Counted from the first letter of the stretch, positions 52,423-62,282 are shown. The stretch is DNA of 64,000 nt from Streptomyces sp. TP-A0356 (GCF_001417775.1 NZ_BBZJ01000013.1:362427-426426), one strand, 5' to 3'. Translations and numbers: made by a program. The notes: generated from the letters alone by a model not told the origin.

Positions 52423-52495
52423 TGGAGCTAAGGAGAATTGAACTCCTGACCTCCTGCATGCCATGCAGGCGCTCTACCAACTGAGCTATAGCCCC
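52423..52495 (-). tRNA. tRNA-Ala (GGC), copy 2
   Basis: Sequence identical to copy 1 across all 73 nt; identity extends 4 nt before and 5 nt after the gene on the plus strand, 82 bp in all. Same strand, so the copies are direct repeats. Confidence 0.97.
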
Positions 52496-52591
52496 TTGCG
52501 TTCTTCCCGCTCGGCGGGGCGAACAAGAAGAACTTTAGCCTGCGACCTGCCGGAAAGTGAAATCCGAGTCCCCGGACCTGGTGAGGAGGTG

Positions 52592-53260
52592 TCAGTCGTC
52601 GTCGCCGAGGACCGGTTCCGGCAGGGTGCCCGCGTTGTGCTCCAGGAGGCGCCAGCCGCGCGCGCCTTCACCGAGGACGGACCAGGAGCAGTTGGAGAGA
52701 CCGCCGAGGCTCTCCCAGTGGCGGGACTCCAGACCGAGCAGACGGCCGATGGTGGTACGGATCGTGCCGCCGTGGCTGACCACCACGAGGGTGCCGTCCT
52801 GGGGCAGCTTCTCGGCATGGCTCAGCACCACGGGGGCGGCACGGTCGGCGACCTCGGTCTCCAGTTCGCCGCCGCCGCGGCGGACGGGCTCACCGCGCTT
52901 CCAGGCGGCGTACTCGTCGCCGTACCGGGCGATGATCTCGTCGTGGGTCAGGCCCTGCCAGACACCCGCGTACGTCTCGCGCAGGGCCTCGTCGTGGGTG
53001 ACCTCCAGGCCCGTGAGCCCGGCCAGCTCGGCGGCCGTGGCGGCGGCGCGCTTGAGGTCGGAGGCGACGATGGCGTGGGGCTTCAGGGAGGCGAGCAGAC
53101 GGGCGGAGCGGCGGGCCTGGCCGATACCGGTCTCGGTGAGCTCGACGTCCGTGGAGCCCTGGAAGCGGCGCTCCACGTTCCACGCCGTCTGGCCGTGGCG
53201 CCACAGGATGAGGCGCCGCCCCCGGTCCATCTGGCCGGCGTCGGGGCCCGGGGCCGTCAC
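52592..53260 (-). CDS. Histidine phosphatase family protein
   Basis: Phosphoglycerate mutase-like phosphatase, 222 residues. LWRHGQTAWN holds the catalytic His, SDLKRAAATA the second site, ETYAGVWQG the acid and VVSHGGTIR the second His. In actinomycetes the gene follows rsfS; some homologues dephosphorylate glucosyl-3-phosphoglycerate. GTG 53260 overlaps the rsfS stop (GTGA). Confidence 0.93.
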   Translation of the reverse strand: MTAPGPDAGQMDRGRRLILWRHGQTAWNVERRFQGSTDVELTETGIGQARRSARLLASLKPHAIVASDLKRAAATAAELAGLTGLEVTHDEALRETYAGVWQGLTHDEIIARYGDEYAAWKRGEPVRRGGGELETEVADRAAPVVLSHAEKLPQDGTLVVVSHGGTIRTTIGRLLGLESRHWESLGGLSNCSWSVLGEGARGWRLLEHNAGTLPEPVLGDDD

Positions 53261-53715
53261 CGCAGCTCCCCGCCGAGATCGGCGTTCAGCTCGGCGGCGT
53301 CCTCGGCGGCCTGCAGCCGGGCGTGCTCCTCGGCCTTGCCCCGGGTGGCCTTGGCGTCGGCCGGCAGCTCCAGCTCGGGGCAGTCCTTCCACAGCCGCTC
53401 CAGGGCGTAGAAGACGCGCTCCTCGCTGTGCTGGACGTGCACCACGATGTCGACGTAGTCCAGGAGCACCCAGCGGGCCTCGCGGTCACCCTCGCGGCGC
53501 ACCGGCTTGGCGCCGAGCTCCTTGTTCAGCCGCTCCTCGATCTCGTCGACGATCGACTTGACCTGGCGGTCGTTGGGCGCGGAGGCCAGCAGGAAGGCGT
53601 CCGTGATCGACAGCACGTCGCTGACGTCGTAGGCGATGATGTCGTGCGCGAGCTTGTCGGCGGCCGCCTGCGCGGCGGTGTTGATGAGCTCCAGAGAGCG
53701 GTCCGTGGCGGTCAC
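53257..53715 (-). CDS. rsfS: Ribosome silencing factor RsfS
   Basis: Binds protein L14 and blocks 30S-50S joining when nutrients run low. The 152-residue product has the DUF143 core (DIIAYDVSDVLSITDAFLLA, then GDREARWVLLDYVDIVVH) and a 30-residue Ala/Glu tail. Start GTG 53715. It lies in the usual nadD - LytR-type - rsfS - phosphatase order. Confidence 0.94.
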   Translation of the reverse strand: MTATDRSLELINTAAQAAADKLAHDIIAYDVSDVLSITDAFLLASAPNDRQVKSIVDEIEERLNKELGAKPVRREGDREARWVLLDYVDIVVHVQHSEERVFYALERLWKDCPELELPADAKATRGKAEEHARLQAAEDAAELNADLGGELR

Positions 53716-53825
53716 TACAAGGCTTTCCGTCGGCGGTCAGTGATACCTCAAGGGTCTCACGGACCGCCGACGGCACCCCAGGCGATTGATGGATCACGTC
53801 CCCGCGCCCCGGGATGTGACCCGAG

Positions 53826-55601
53826 TCACGGGGACGTCCTGTAGTTCTGGCCGAGGACGACCGACACGTTGGCGTTCGAGGTGACTTTGCCCTTCGTCAC
53901 CGAGCTGGTCGGCAGTCCCAGGGTCTTCGCGACCTCGACCGCGTTCTGCTTGTCGCCGTCGTTGGCGTAGGTGATCTCGGACGCGGTCTGGGCGGTGCCG
54001 CTGCCGGCGTCGATGAAGGTGTAGCCGCCGTTGACCAGGGCGACACGGGCCTGCTCGGTGGCGCCCTTGGAGCCGGTGTCGTTCCTGATGCCGACGCGGA
54101 CCGCGTCACCGGCCTGGGGGCTCTTGACGGTGCCGCCGAGCAGGTTCTTGACCACGGTGTCGGTGGCCTGCCGCCCGATGGTCCCGTCGGACTGGACCGG
54201 CAGCAGCTCGGTCCTGTAGGCGCTCTGCTTGGCGTGGTCGGCGAGCTTGGCGAGGAAGGAGCCGAGGTCCTTGTCGGTCAGGGAGGGGTCGAGGATCTGT
54301 GCGAGCGTCTGCACGGTGGTCGTCGCGGCCTGGGCATCCGAGGACATCTTGCGCAGCACACCCTGCATGACCTGGCCGAACCGCTCCAGCTGGGCGTCCT
54401 GCGACTCGCCGGAGGCACGGTAGGTGGCGTATGCGACGGCCATCTTGCCGCTGAGGGTCTGGCTCTGCCCCTTGTGCACGAGGGGGGCGCCGCCCTTCTT
54501 CGTGGCGTCGGGGTCGGGGACGTCGGTGTCGGTGGTGACCTCGATGTTGCCGACGAGTTCGACGAGGTTGTTGAGGTAGGGGGTGTCGAGGCGCCAGGTG
54601 CCCTCGATCTTGGTGCCCAGCACGGAGTCGATGGCACCGGTGGTGCCGGAGGAGCCGTCGACGGCGACCGACTTGGCGAGGGTGGTCGCGGTGCCGTCGT
54701 CGGCGGTCAGGGCAAGGGAGTTGGGCAGCAGGACGGTGGCGCCCTGCTTGGTGGTGGTGTTGTCGACGAGCAGCGCGGTGGAGGTGCCCCCGCCCTTGGT
54801 GTTGTGCAGGTGGACGACGATCACGTCGCGGTTCTGGGCGGTGGCGGCGGTCGTCGTCGTGGCGGACCTGCCGCCGGAGGAGGTGCCGGGCAGCTTGCCC
54901 GCGTACCAGAGGTAGCCGACGCCGCCGACGGCCACCAGGGCGAGCACCGCGGCAAGGGCGATGATCCGACTGCGCGCGCGGCGCTTGGCCTCCTCGCGGC
55001 GCTCCGTGCGGTTCTCGGTGAACTTCAGCCAGTCGATGACGTCTTCGGAGTCACCGTCGGGCTCCTCGACGAAGGCGAACTGCTCGGTGCCGTGGTCGCG
55101 GTCGCCGTGCGGCTCCCCCTCGCCCGGGGTCTCCGGCGGTCCGGCCGGGTCGGCACCGGTGAAGCCGGCCGCGCCGCCCCCGCGCGCCGGACCCCTGTCG
55201 GCCGGGGCCGCCTGCTGCGGGATGTGAGGGGTCTGTTCGGCAACGCGCGGCTGCTGCCGGCTCGTTGCGGTCTGGCCGTAGGGGTCGTAGCCACCGGCGG
55301 TGGTGGTTCCGTAGGTGGCATAGGGGTCGTACGAGGCGACGGGCGGCTGCCGGCCGGTGTCGTGGGAGGACACAGGTTGCTGCTGGCCTGTGTCATAGGG
55401 CGAGATGGGCTGCTGTGGGCCGGTCGCGTACGGGTCGTAGCCGTAGCTCTGGGGCTGCTGATGCTGCTGTGTGCCGTACGGGTCGTAGCCCTGCGATCCC
55501 CGCTGGGGAGGCACCTGCCGGTACATAGGCTGCCCGAACTCGTCGTAGCCGACGAGCTCGTACGGGTCGCCGCCCCCGTATCCGTCGTATCGGTCGTTCA
55601 C
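53826..55601 (-). CDS. LCP (LytR-CpsA-Psr) domain protein with LytR C-terminal domain
   Basis: 591 residues. The 200-residue cytosolic N-terminus is rich in Tyr, Gln, Pro and Asp with DPYGT- and DTGQQQP-type repeats, then one membrane segment (IIALAAVLALVAVGGVGYLW), an LCP-like extracellular domain (about 270-430) and a LytR_C domain at the end. LCP proteins attach glycopolymers to peptidoglycan. The LCP core is diverged; I see no clear catalytic Arg set. Start GTG 55601. Confidence 0.78.
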   Translation of the reverse strand: MNDRYDGYGGGDPYELVGYDEFGQPMYRQVPPQRGSQGYDPYGTQQHQQPQSYGYDPYATGPQQPISPYDTGQQQPVSSHDTGRQPPVASYDPYATYGTTTAGGYDPYGQTATSRQQPRVAEQTPHIPQQAAPADRGPARGGGAAGFTGADPAGPPETPGEGEPHGDRDHGTEQFAFVEEPDGDSEDVIDWLKFTENRTERREEAKRRARSRIIALAAVLALVAVGGVGYLWYAGKLPGTSSGGRSATTTTAATAQNRDVIVVHLHNTKGGGTSTALLVDNTTTKQGATVLLPNSLALTADDGTATTLAKSVAVDGSSGTTGAIDSVLGTKIEGTWRLDTPYLNNLVELVGNIEVTTDTDVPDPDATKKGGAPLVHKGQSQTLSGKMAVAYATYRASGESQDAQLERFGQVMQGVLRKMSSDAQAATTTVQTLAQILDPSLTDKDLGSFLAKLADHAKQSAYRTELLPVQSDGTIGRQATDTVVKNLLGGTVKSPQAGDAVRVGIRNDTGSKGATEQARVALVNGGYTFIDAGSGTAQTASEITYANDGDKQNAVEVAKTLGLPTSSVTKGKVTSNANVSVVLGQNYRTSP

Positions 55602-55617
55602 CGGTGCCCCTCTCGGC

Positions 55618-56265
55618 TCACTCGCCGCGGTACAGCTGCCGCTTGTCGATGTAGCGCACCACACCGTCCGGCACCAGATACCAGACGGGTTCGCCCTTGG
55701 CGACTCTCGCACGGCAGTCTGTGGACGAGATGGCCAGCGCGGGAACCTCGACCAGCGAGACGCCGCCCTCGGGGAGGCCCGGATCGGCCAGGGTGTGACC
55801 GGGGCGGGTGACGCCGATGAAGTGCGCCAGGGAGAACAACTCGTCCGTGTAACGCCAGGTGAGGATCTGGCCGAGCGCGTCGGCGCCCGTGATGAAGAAG
55901 AGGTCGGTGTCGGGGTTGAGGGCCTTCAGGTCGCGCAGGGTGTCCGTGGTGTAGGTGGGGCCACCGCGGTCGATGTCGATACGGCTGACCGAGAACTGGG
56001 GGTTCTCGGCAGTCGCGATGACCGTCATCAGATAGCGGTCCTCGGCGGGGGTGACCTTGCGGTCGGTCTTCTGCCACGGCTGACCGGTGGGCACGAACAC
56101 CACCTCGTCGAGGTGGAACTGCGCGGCGACCTCGCTGGCCGCGACGAGGTGCCCGTGGTGAATCGGGTCAAACGTCCCGCCCATGACGCCGAGGCGGCGT
56201 TTGCCCGGGTTCAACGGCCCGTTTCCGGGGCCGGAGCCCGTGCCCCGCGCCAGATCGGTGGGCAT
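55618..56265 (-). CDS. nadD: Nicotinate-nucleotide adenylyltransferase
   Basis: NaMN to NaAD step of NAD synthesis. 215 residues with [15 protein letters not shown] (nucleotidyltransferase HxGH motif) and the C-terminal [15 protein letters not shown] (ISxTxxR). Start ATG 56265 is favoured by GGGAGAG 6 nt upstream; ATG 56280 is possible. First gene of the operon with the LCP gene, rsfS and the phosphatase. Confidence 0.95.
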   Translation of the reverse strand: MPTDLARGTGSGPGNGPLNPGKRRLGVMGGTFDPIHHGHLVAASEVAAQFHLDEVVFVPTGQPWQKTDRKVTPAEDRYLMTVIATAENPQFSVSRIDIDRGGPTYTTDTLRDLKALNPDTDLFFITGADALGQILTWRYTDELFSLAHFIGVTRPGHTLADPGLPEGGVSLVEVPALAISSTDCRARVAKGEPVWYLVPDGVVRYIDKRQLYRGE

Positions 56266-56361
56266 GTGCTGCTCTCCCATGCGTGCGACCCTACCGGCCC
56301 GGTCGGCGGGCTCCGGCCGTAAGGCCCCCGAGGGCGGCGGGCACCGGGCCCGGTGCCCGAC

Positions 56362-56511
56362 TCAGCGGTCGCGGTTGAAGCGGGTGGTGATCCACAGCAG
56401 CAGGAGAAGGATGACGAGGGCGCCTCCGCCCGTCATGAAGGGGCTGATGCTCGCGTGACTCTCGCCCTCGGCGAGGGTGGCCAACTGGGCAGCGGTGCTG
56501 TGGAAGCTCAT
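56362..56511 (-). CDS. Small membrane protein, 49 residues
   Basis: Begins MSFHSTAAQL, has one hydrophobic helix (ALVILLLLLWI, about 31-41) and a basic end TTRFNRDR. The hydrophilic half, the single helix and the charged tail give a type with cytosolic C-terminus. Third-position GC bias is coding-like; the ribosome binding site is weak. Too short for standard gene calling cut-offs. Confidence 0.7.
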   Translation of the reverse strand: MSFHSTAAQLATLAEGESHASISPFMTGGGALVILLLLLWITTRFNRDR

Positions 56512-56663
56512 CTTCGGCAGTACCTATCCGGTGTGGGCGGGACAAAGACGTCGGCTCATCGTATGCGGGCGCCTCGGCGCCGATCACGCCGACTCCGCCG
56601 TTGGGGAGGAGGGTTGCCCGCCCGCCGGGGCGGCAGGCGGGCTGTGCGGGTCGCGAAGCGGGG

Positions 56664-56822
56664 TCAGCGGTCCTTGCGCCTGTAGCCCCGCAGCAGGAAC
56701 CACCCGGTCAGGACGCAGCCGACGACCATGACGATCAGCACGACGCGAAGCAGGTTGCCCGAGCCCTGCCGGCCGGCGGCCAGCGCGGCATCGGTGAGCC
56801 ATGCGGCGGAAACGTGGTCCAT
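56664..56822 (-). CDS. Small membrane protein, 52 residues
   Basis: Begins MDHVSAAWLTDAALAAGRQG and has a helix VVLIVMVVGCVLTGWFLL then GYRRKDR. ATG 56822 has AAGGAG 7 nt upstream, so it should be translated. Similar to the 49-residue neighbour in layout but not in sequence. Function unknown. Confidence 0.75.
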   Translation of the reverse strand: MDHVSAAWLTDAALAAGRQGSGNLLRVVLIVMVVGCVLTGWFLLRGYRRKDR

Positions 56823-57007
56823 GGGATCGCTCCTTACGGTGTGCTGCCCCGCCACGGTATCTCCGCCTAGGCTGGACCTCGCTTCGGGGGCACATCGGGC
56901 CGTCGCCCGCGCAGTCACCCATCGAGTGATCGCCCGATGATCAATCGCACAGTGAGCCATCAAGTCATCCGATACATGACCGAGTCATCCGATACATGGG
57001 GGAACGC

Positions 57008-58135
57008 ATGTCCGACGACGACCGTGCGCAGAACGGGCACGAGAACGGGCACAAGAGCGTGCCGAGCAGGCAGCGCAGGCGATTTCCGGGAATCTCCTCG
57101 CGCGCGTACGAACACCCGGCGGACCGTTCGGCCCTGGTGGCCCTGCGCAAGCTGAGCGGCTTCGACACCGTCTTCAAGGCGCTCAGCGGCCTGCTGCCCG
57201 AGCGCAGTCTGCGGCTGCTGTTCCTCTCCGACTCGGTACGGGTCTCGGACGCGCAGTTCGCCCACCTCAACGACATGCTGCGGGATGCCTGCGACATCCT
57301 GGACCTGGAGAAGGTCCCACCGATGTACGTCACCCAGGATCCGCAGCCGAACGCGATGTGCATCGGCCTCGACGAGCCGATCATCGTCGTGACGACCGGC
57401 CTGGTGGAGCTCCTGGACGAGGAGGAGATGCGGGCGGTCGTCGGTCATGAGGTCGGGCACGCGCTGTCCGGCCACTCCGTCTACCGGACCATCCTGCTGT
57501 TCCTGACCAGCCTGGCGCTCCGGGTCGCCTGGATCCCGCTGGGCAACCTCGCGATCATGGCGATCGTGACCGCGCTGCGGGAGTGGTTCCGCAAGTCGGA
57601 GCTGTCGGCCGACCGGGCCGGGCTGCTGGTCGGGCAGGACCTGCAGGCCTCGATGCGCGGGCTGATGAAGATAGCGGGCGGGAACCACCTGCACGAGATG
57701 AACGTGGACGCGTTCCTGGAGCAGGCCGAGGAGTACGAGGCCGGGGGCGACCTGCGCGACTCCGTGCTCAAGATCCTCAACGTGCTGCCGCGGTCGCACC
57801 CCTTCGCGACGGTCCGCGCGGCCGAGCTGAAGCAGTGGGCCGCCTCCCGCGACTACCAGCGGATCATGGACGGGCACTACCCGCGGCGCAGCGAGGACAA
57901 GGACACCTCGGTGTCGGACTCCTTCCGGCAGTCCGCGGCCGGCTATGCGAACGATGTGAGGCAGTCCAAGGATCCGTTGATGAAGCTGGTCACGGATATC
58001 GCGGGCGGCGCGGGCGACTTCGGCGGCCGGGTGCGGCGCGGCTTCGCCGGCTTCGCGGGCAACCCCCCGAAGGACGCGCCGCCGGAGCCGGACGACAGCC
58101 ACCCGGAGGACAAGAGGCCCAAGGACGACAGCTGA
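57008..58135 (+). CDS. M48 family metalloprotease, HtpX-like
   Basis: 375 residues. Zinc site GHEVGHALSGH (His147, Glu148, His151) and third ligand Glu198 in SELSADRAG, with two hydrophobic segments (about 160-190) between them as in membrane M48 peptidases. A disordered acidic tail follows. ATG 57008 has GGGGGA 6 nt upstream; ATG 56996 is also in frame. Likely membrane protein quality control. Confidence 0.88.
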   Translation: MSDDDRAQNGHENGHKSVPSRQRRRFPGISSRAYEHPADRSALVALRKLSGFDTVFKALSGLLPERSLRLLFLSDSVRVSDAQFAHLNDMLRDACDILDLEKVPPMYVTQDPQPNAMCIGLDEPIIVVTTGLVELLDEEEMRAVVGHEVGHALSGHSVYRTILLFLTSLALRVAWIPLGNLAIMAIVTALREWFRKSELSADRAGLLVGQDLQASMRGLMKIAGGNHLHEMNVDAFLEQAEEYEAGGDLRDSVLKILNVLPRSHPFATVRAAELKQWAASRDYQRIMDGHYPRRSEDKDTSVSDSFRQSAAGYANDVRQSKDPLMKLVTDIAGGAGDFGGRVRRGFAGFAGNPPKDAPPEPDDSHPEDKRPKDDS

Positions 58136-58260
58136 CGACGGCGCCCAGGACCGCCGACCGAACGGCCGGCCCCGGTCGCTCACCCACCGCGTACCACCGG
58201 ACGGCAGCCGTTCGACGGGAAGGGTCCGTGGGGCCCCCGGGGCTCAGCCGGTCCGTCGGC

Positions 58261-59328
58261 TCACGCCCCCGGTTGCGCGCTCGTCGAAAGGGTGCCGCAC
58301 ACGGCCGTGGCGCTGCCCGTCGCGTACGGGTCGGTGCCCGCCGGGCCGCCTGCCTTGGCCGTCTGGCCCGCGAGCAGCGGACGGAGGGCGTTGGCGGTGT
58401 CCTCGGCGCAGGCGAGCGGGCCGGCCTGGAGGTAGGAGGTGACCAGCTTGGCCTGGCGCATCCGCAGGTCGTCGCGGTCGAAGCGGAAGGTCAGCTCGCG
58501 CCGCACGGTGAACAGCGAGGCCTGCGCCTTGGCGTCGGAGCCGGTCGACTTCAGCGCGTACACCAGGGTGTGGTCGGCAGTGACCTCCAAGGTATCGGAG
58601 TTGGCCTCCGCCGCCTGCAGCGTGCCCTGCACGCGGATCCTGCTGTCGGCCAGCCGGGCGCGGGAGGGGTCGAAGCGGACCAGCCAGCCGGTGGCCGCGT
58701 GCCACCCGTCAGAGGCCGGGTGGTCGAAGCTCTGGTCGAACTGGTCGAGCTGCTGCGGATCGAGCAGGATGCGAACCGACCGCACGGCGCCGCCGGTGAG
58801 GACGGCCGGGTCGAGCGAGGACTCGACGACGTAGTCCTTCGCGGTGGTCAGGGCGGCGACGACCTGGCTGTCGGAGAAGTGCGCGGTGCGCCGGGTGGCG
58901 GGAAGCGTGATGCCCTCGGCGCCGACGCGGAACTGCGCGGCGGGACTGTGCGCGTACAGCGTCTCCGGGTCGGTGGTGCCCGGTACGGCGGACTGGGGGG
59001 CGAGGGGTATCACCGTCATCCGCAGCGGCTCGACGGTCTGCGCCTTGGGCGCCTGGTACGGATGGCGGACGCCCATGTAGATCGCGGTGCCGAAGGCGAC
59101 CGCTATCAGGAGCACCAGAATCAGGGCCTGCCGGGGCAGTCCGCGGTGCAGCGCCGGGCGGCGACGTACGGCCGGGGCGTGGTCGGCCATCCGCTCCCGC
59201 GCGGAGTACTCCTGGAGGCGGGCAGCCCTGACGAACGACTCGTCGAAGACGACGGATCGGTACTCGTCCTCGCCACCGCCGGGAGCGCCCTCCGGTGTCC
59301 CCTCAGGTGGGTCTCCAGGCCCGCCCAT
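58261..59328 (-). CDS. Membrane-anchored protein of unknown function, SVVFDE-motif group
   Basis: 355 residues. The cytosolic N-terminus has RSVVFDESFVRAARLQE, then a membrane segment (LILVLLIAVAFGTAIYMGV) and an extracellular domain of about 260 residues with two Cys near the end. The same N-terminal motif is in the adjacent gene, so the two may bind a common partner. No family is recognised. Confidence 0.78.
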   Translation of the reverse strand: MGGPGDPPEGTPEGAPGGGEDEYRSVVFDESFVRAARLQEYSARERMADHAPAVRRRPALHRGLPRQALILVLLIAVAFGTAIYMGVRHPYQAPKAQTVEPLRMTVIPLAPQSAVPGTTDPETLYAHSPAAQFRVGAEGITLPATRRTAHFSDSQVVAALTTAKDYVVESSLDPAVLTGGAVRSVRILLDPQQLDQFDQSFDHPASDGWHAATGWLVRFDPSRARLADSRIRVQGTLQAAEANSDTLEVTADHTLVYALKSTGSDAKAQASLFTVRRELTFRFDRDDLRMRQAKLVTSYLQAGPLACAEDTANALRPLLAGQTAKAGGPAGTDPYATGSATAVCGTLSTSAQPGA

Positions 59329-59461
59329 ACTTTCAGAGTAGGTCTCCCGACGGTCAGGTAAACGCCCTGGTACACGTCAAGTTCTGACAGGTTCTCACCA
59401 AGTCGTCGAACGGTGTCGAACACCGTTGGGCGAGCTCCGGAATCACTCGCGCCCGCCCCCC

Positions 59462-60079
59462 TCAGGGCGTGCGCGGTACCGCCGAGAACGCCGGAGGCGA
59501 GTGCTGCGCGGAGGCCGGCGGAGCCGTGCCGACGCTTGTCTGCTGGCCCTGCTCCAGACCGGTCGTGGCGGGCGGCGGGACCTGCTCCTGGCGGCCCGAG
59601 GACGCGCCCCGGTAGACCGCCGTGAAGGCCAGCGCCACCATGCCTATGCCCATCACGAGGGCGAGCATCCAGGCGACGGGCCGGTGCCAGCGTGCGCCCT
59701 TGCCGTATCCCCTGCCATACGTGCCCGGGGCGCCGTAGCGGCCGTCCAGGACCTCGGGGTCGTCGTCGAAGTCGTCCAGTTCCCGGCCGCGGCCGAATTC
59801 GCCGCTCTCGTCGGGCCCGAATCCGTCCTCGTAGCGCTCGTCGTCGCCAAGTGCGCCCATGGCGCGCGCCCGGCGCGCCTCGGCGTCCTGGGCCTCCGCG
59901 CGTGCCTGCGCGGCGGCGAGGAGTCTCTCGACAGCCGTCGGCTCGTGGACCACGGCGGCCCGTATGAAGGCCTCGTCGAAGACCACGGAGGCGAACTCTT
60001 CGTCCATACCTCCGCGGTCGCGGTCGTCGTCGGGCTCCCGGCCGTCCTGGAACGGCGTGCCCCCCACGTCCTCCGGCAC
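59462..60079 (-). CDS. Membrane-anchored protein of unknown function, SVVFDE-motif group
   Basis: 205 residues from GTG 60079. N-terminal EFASVVFDEAFIRAAVVHEP matches the neighbouring membrane protein; then an acidic, Gly-rich linker, one membrane segment (AWMLALVMGIGMVALAFTAV) and a short extracellular tail. The start is uncertain: ATG 60007, just before the motif, is possible but has poor spacing. Confidence 0.7.
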   Translation of the reverse strand: MPEDVGGTPFQDGREPDDDRDRGGMDEEFASVVFDEAFIRAAVVHEPTAVERLLAAAQARAEAQDAEARRARAMGALGDDERYEDGFGPDESGEFGRGRELDDFDDDPEVLDGRYGAPGTYGRGYGKGARWHRPVAWMLALVMGIGMVALAFTAVYRGASSGRQEQVPPPATTGLEQGQQTSVGTAPPASAQHSPPAFSAVPRTP

Positions 60080-60199
60080 GGATCCAGAGTAGACCTGGGG
60101 GGTCAATTTGGGCAGACGGTAAGGAAATCCATCCGCCTGGCGAGACGGCTCACAGGTGGTTGCCAGGGACAACCGACGGTCGGCGCGCTGAGCATGCGC

Positions 60200-61486
60200 T
60201 CAGCGCCGTACGTGCCCGTCGCCGGTCACGATGTACTTCGTGCTGGTCAGCTCCGGCAGGCCCATCGGCCCCCGGGCGTGCAGCTTCTGCGTGGAGATGC
60301 CGATCTCCGCGCCGAAGCCGAACTGGCCCCCGTCCGTGAAGCGCGTCGAGGCGTTCACGGCGACCGTGGTCGAATCGACCAACCGGGTGAAACGGCGGGC
60401 GGCCTGCTGCGAGGTGGTGACGATCGCCTCGGTGTGACCGGAGCTCCACAGCCGGATGTGCTGCACGGCCTTGTCCAGGGAATCCACGACCGCGGCCGCG
60501 ATGTCGTACGAGAGGTACTCGGTGTCCCAGTCCTCCGGCGTGGCCTCCACCACCGTCGCCCGGGAGTCCTTGGCGTACGCCATCACGCGTTCGTCGGCGT
60601 GCACGGTCACCCCGGCCTCCGCGAGGGCGTCCAGGGCCCGCGGCAGGAACTCGGCGGCGATGTCCTGGTGGACGAGGAGCGTCTCGGCCGCGTTGCACAC
60701 GCTCACCCGCTGCGCCTTGGAGTTGATCAGGATCTCGATCGCCATGTCGATGTCGGCCTGCGCGTCGACGTAGACGTGGCAGTTGCCGGTGCCGGTCTCG
60801 ATCACCGGGACCGTGGACTCCTCGACGACCGTGCGGATCAGCGAGGCGCCGCCGCGCGGGATGAGGACGTCGACCAGGCCCCGGGCGCGCATCAGCTCGC
60901 GCACCGACTCACGGCTCTCCCCGGGCACGAGCTGGACGGCGTCGGCCGGCAACCCCGCGCCGCCCACGGCGTCGCGCAGGACCCTTACGAGCGCGGTGTT
61001 CGACTCGTACGCGGAGGACGAGCCGCGCAGCAGCACGGCGTTCCCGGACTTCAGGCACAGGGCGGCGGCGTCGACGGTCACGTTCGGCCGGGCCTCGTAG
61101 ATGATCCCGACGACGCCGAGCGGGACGCGCACCTGGCGCAGGTCGATGCCGTTGGGCAGGGTGGAGCCGCGGACGACCTCACCCACCGGGTCGGGCAGGG
61201 CGGCCACGTCCCGTACGTCGGAGGCGATGGCCCGGATCCGCTCAGGGGTGAGCGTGAGCCGGTCGACGATCGCCTCGCTGGTGCCGGCCTCGCGGGCCTT
61301 GGCGATGTCCCTGGCGTTGGCCTCGACGATTTCGCTCGTTCGGACCTCCAGCGCATCCGCGACGGCGAGCAGCGCGTCGTCCTTCTCGGCCCGCGGCAGC
61401 GGCGCGAGGTCGGCGGCGGCACCCTGGGCACGGTAGGCGGCCTGGGCGACCGGGGACATGGAGTCGTACGGCGAGAGCGTGGTCAT
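60200..61486 (-). CDS. proA: Gamma-glutamyl phosphate reductase
   Basis: Second step of proline synthesis, NADPH-dependent. 428 residues with the aldehyde dehydrogenase fold; catalytic Cys in [13 protein letters not shown] near 260, and [10 protein letters not shown] near 115. ATG 61486. Same strand as proB, one gene in between. Confidence 0.96.
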   Translation of the reverse strand: MTTLSPYDSMSPVAQAAYRAQGAAADLAPLPRAEKDDALLAVADALEVRTSEIVEANARDIAKAREAGTSEAIVDRLTLTPERIRAIASDVRDVAALPDPVGEVVRGSTLPNGIDLRQVRVPLGVVGIIYEARPNVTVDAAALCLKSGNAVLLRGSSSAYESNTALVRVLRDAVGGAGLPADAVQLVPGESRESVRELMRARGLVDVLIPRGGASLIRTVVEESTVPVIETGTGNCHVYVDAQADIDMAIEILINSKAQRVSVCNAAETLLVHQDIAAEFLPRALDALAEAGVTVHADERVMAYAKDSRATVVEATPEDWDTEYLSYDIAAAVVDSLDKAVQHIRLWSSGHTEAIVTTSQQAARRFTRLVDSTTVAVNASTRFTDGGQFGFGAEIGISTQKLHARGPMGLPELTSTKYIVTGDGHVRR

Positions 61487-61640
61487 GAGGGAAGGGTAGT
61501 GCGCCGGAGCGACCGGTCACCGGACATCCCGAACCGCGAGACGAGCCCCGACGGGCCCACGAGGACCGTCGAGAGGGGAACGTCGAGAGAGGCCGGGAGG
61601 ACCGTGGACAGAGGCCGGGAGGACTCGAAAGGGAGGACCG

Positions 61641-62129
61641 TCAAAAGGGATGCACGCCCACCGGCGTCGCCGGCGGCGGCCCGCACCCCTCGGCCACCCG
61701 CTGGTGGTAGGTGTCGCGGTCGATGACCTCCAGGCCGACGATCTCCCAGGGCGGCAGGCCCGCGCTCTGGCGGTGCTCGCCCCACAGGCGCAGCGCGACC
61801 GCGGCGGCGTCGTGCAGATCGCGGGCCTCCTCCCAGTAGCGGATCTCCGCGTGGTCGCAGGCGTAGCGGCTGGTCAGCAGGAAGGGGTGGTCGTGGGCGA
61901 GCTGCTCCAGGGCGCGCCGTACCTCCGTCAGCGGCGCCTCGTCGCCGGAGACGCTGAGGGTGACGTGCCACAGGCGAGGGAGGTCGCCGGGCTCCTCACG
62001 CGTCTGACCGGCCGTGACGCTGGTCAGCGCGCGCTCCTCGCCGGCCGCTCGGGGGGCACCGCCGCCACGGGAGGCACCGGAGGCGCCACGACCGCGGAAC
62101 GCCGCCACCCCAGGGCGCACTCGTCTCAC
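61641..62129 (-). CDS. Conserved hypothetical protein in the pro gene cluster
   Basis: 162 residues from GTG 62129, chosen because AAGGAGG lies about 5 nt upstream. An Arg/Gly/Ala-rich N-terminus leads to a compact domain (LWHVTLSVSGDEAPLTEVRR, then YACDHAEIRYWEEARDLHDA and WEIVGLEVIDRDTYHQR). No signal peptide or membrane segment. Its place between proA and proB suggests cotranscription; I do not recognise a function. Confidence 0.78.
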   Translation of the reverse strand: MRRVRPGVAAFRGRGASGASRGGGAPRAAGEERALTSVTAGQTREEPGDLPRLWHVTLSVSGDEAPLTEVRRALEQLAHDHPFLLTSRYACDHAEIRYWEEARDLHDAAAVALRLWGEHRQSAGLPPWEIVGLEVIDRDTYHQRVAEGCGPPPATPVGVHPF

Positions 62130-62282
62130 GACGGCCTCCTTACCCAGTGCTCGTACGGGATGTGTCCCCGAGACAAAGAATGAGTCCCCGAGACAAAGTG
62201 GAGCAGGCCGCACGGCTCCATGGGGGCGGTTTTGCGGAACCTCCCTCACCGGATACCCGCGTGGGACGGGCCTATCCGCCCG

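Noticed and set aside
49156..52500. Integrated mobile element bounded by att sites
   Set aside because: No integrase, excisionase or replication gene lies between the tRNA copies, and the repeats are whole tRNA genes; kept only as a possible recombination segment.
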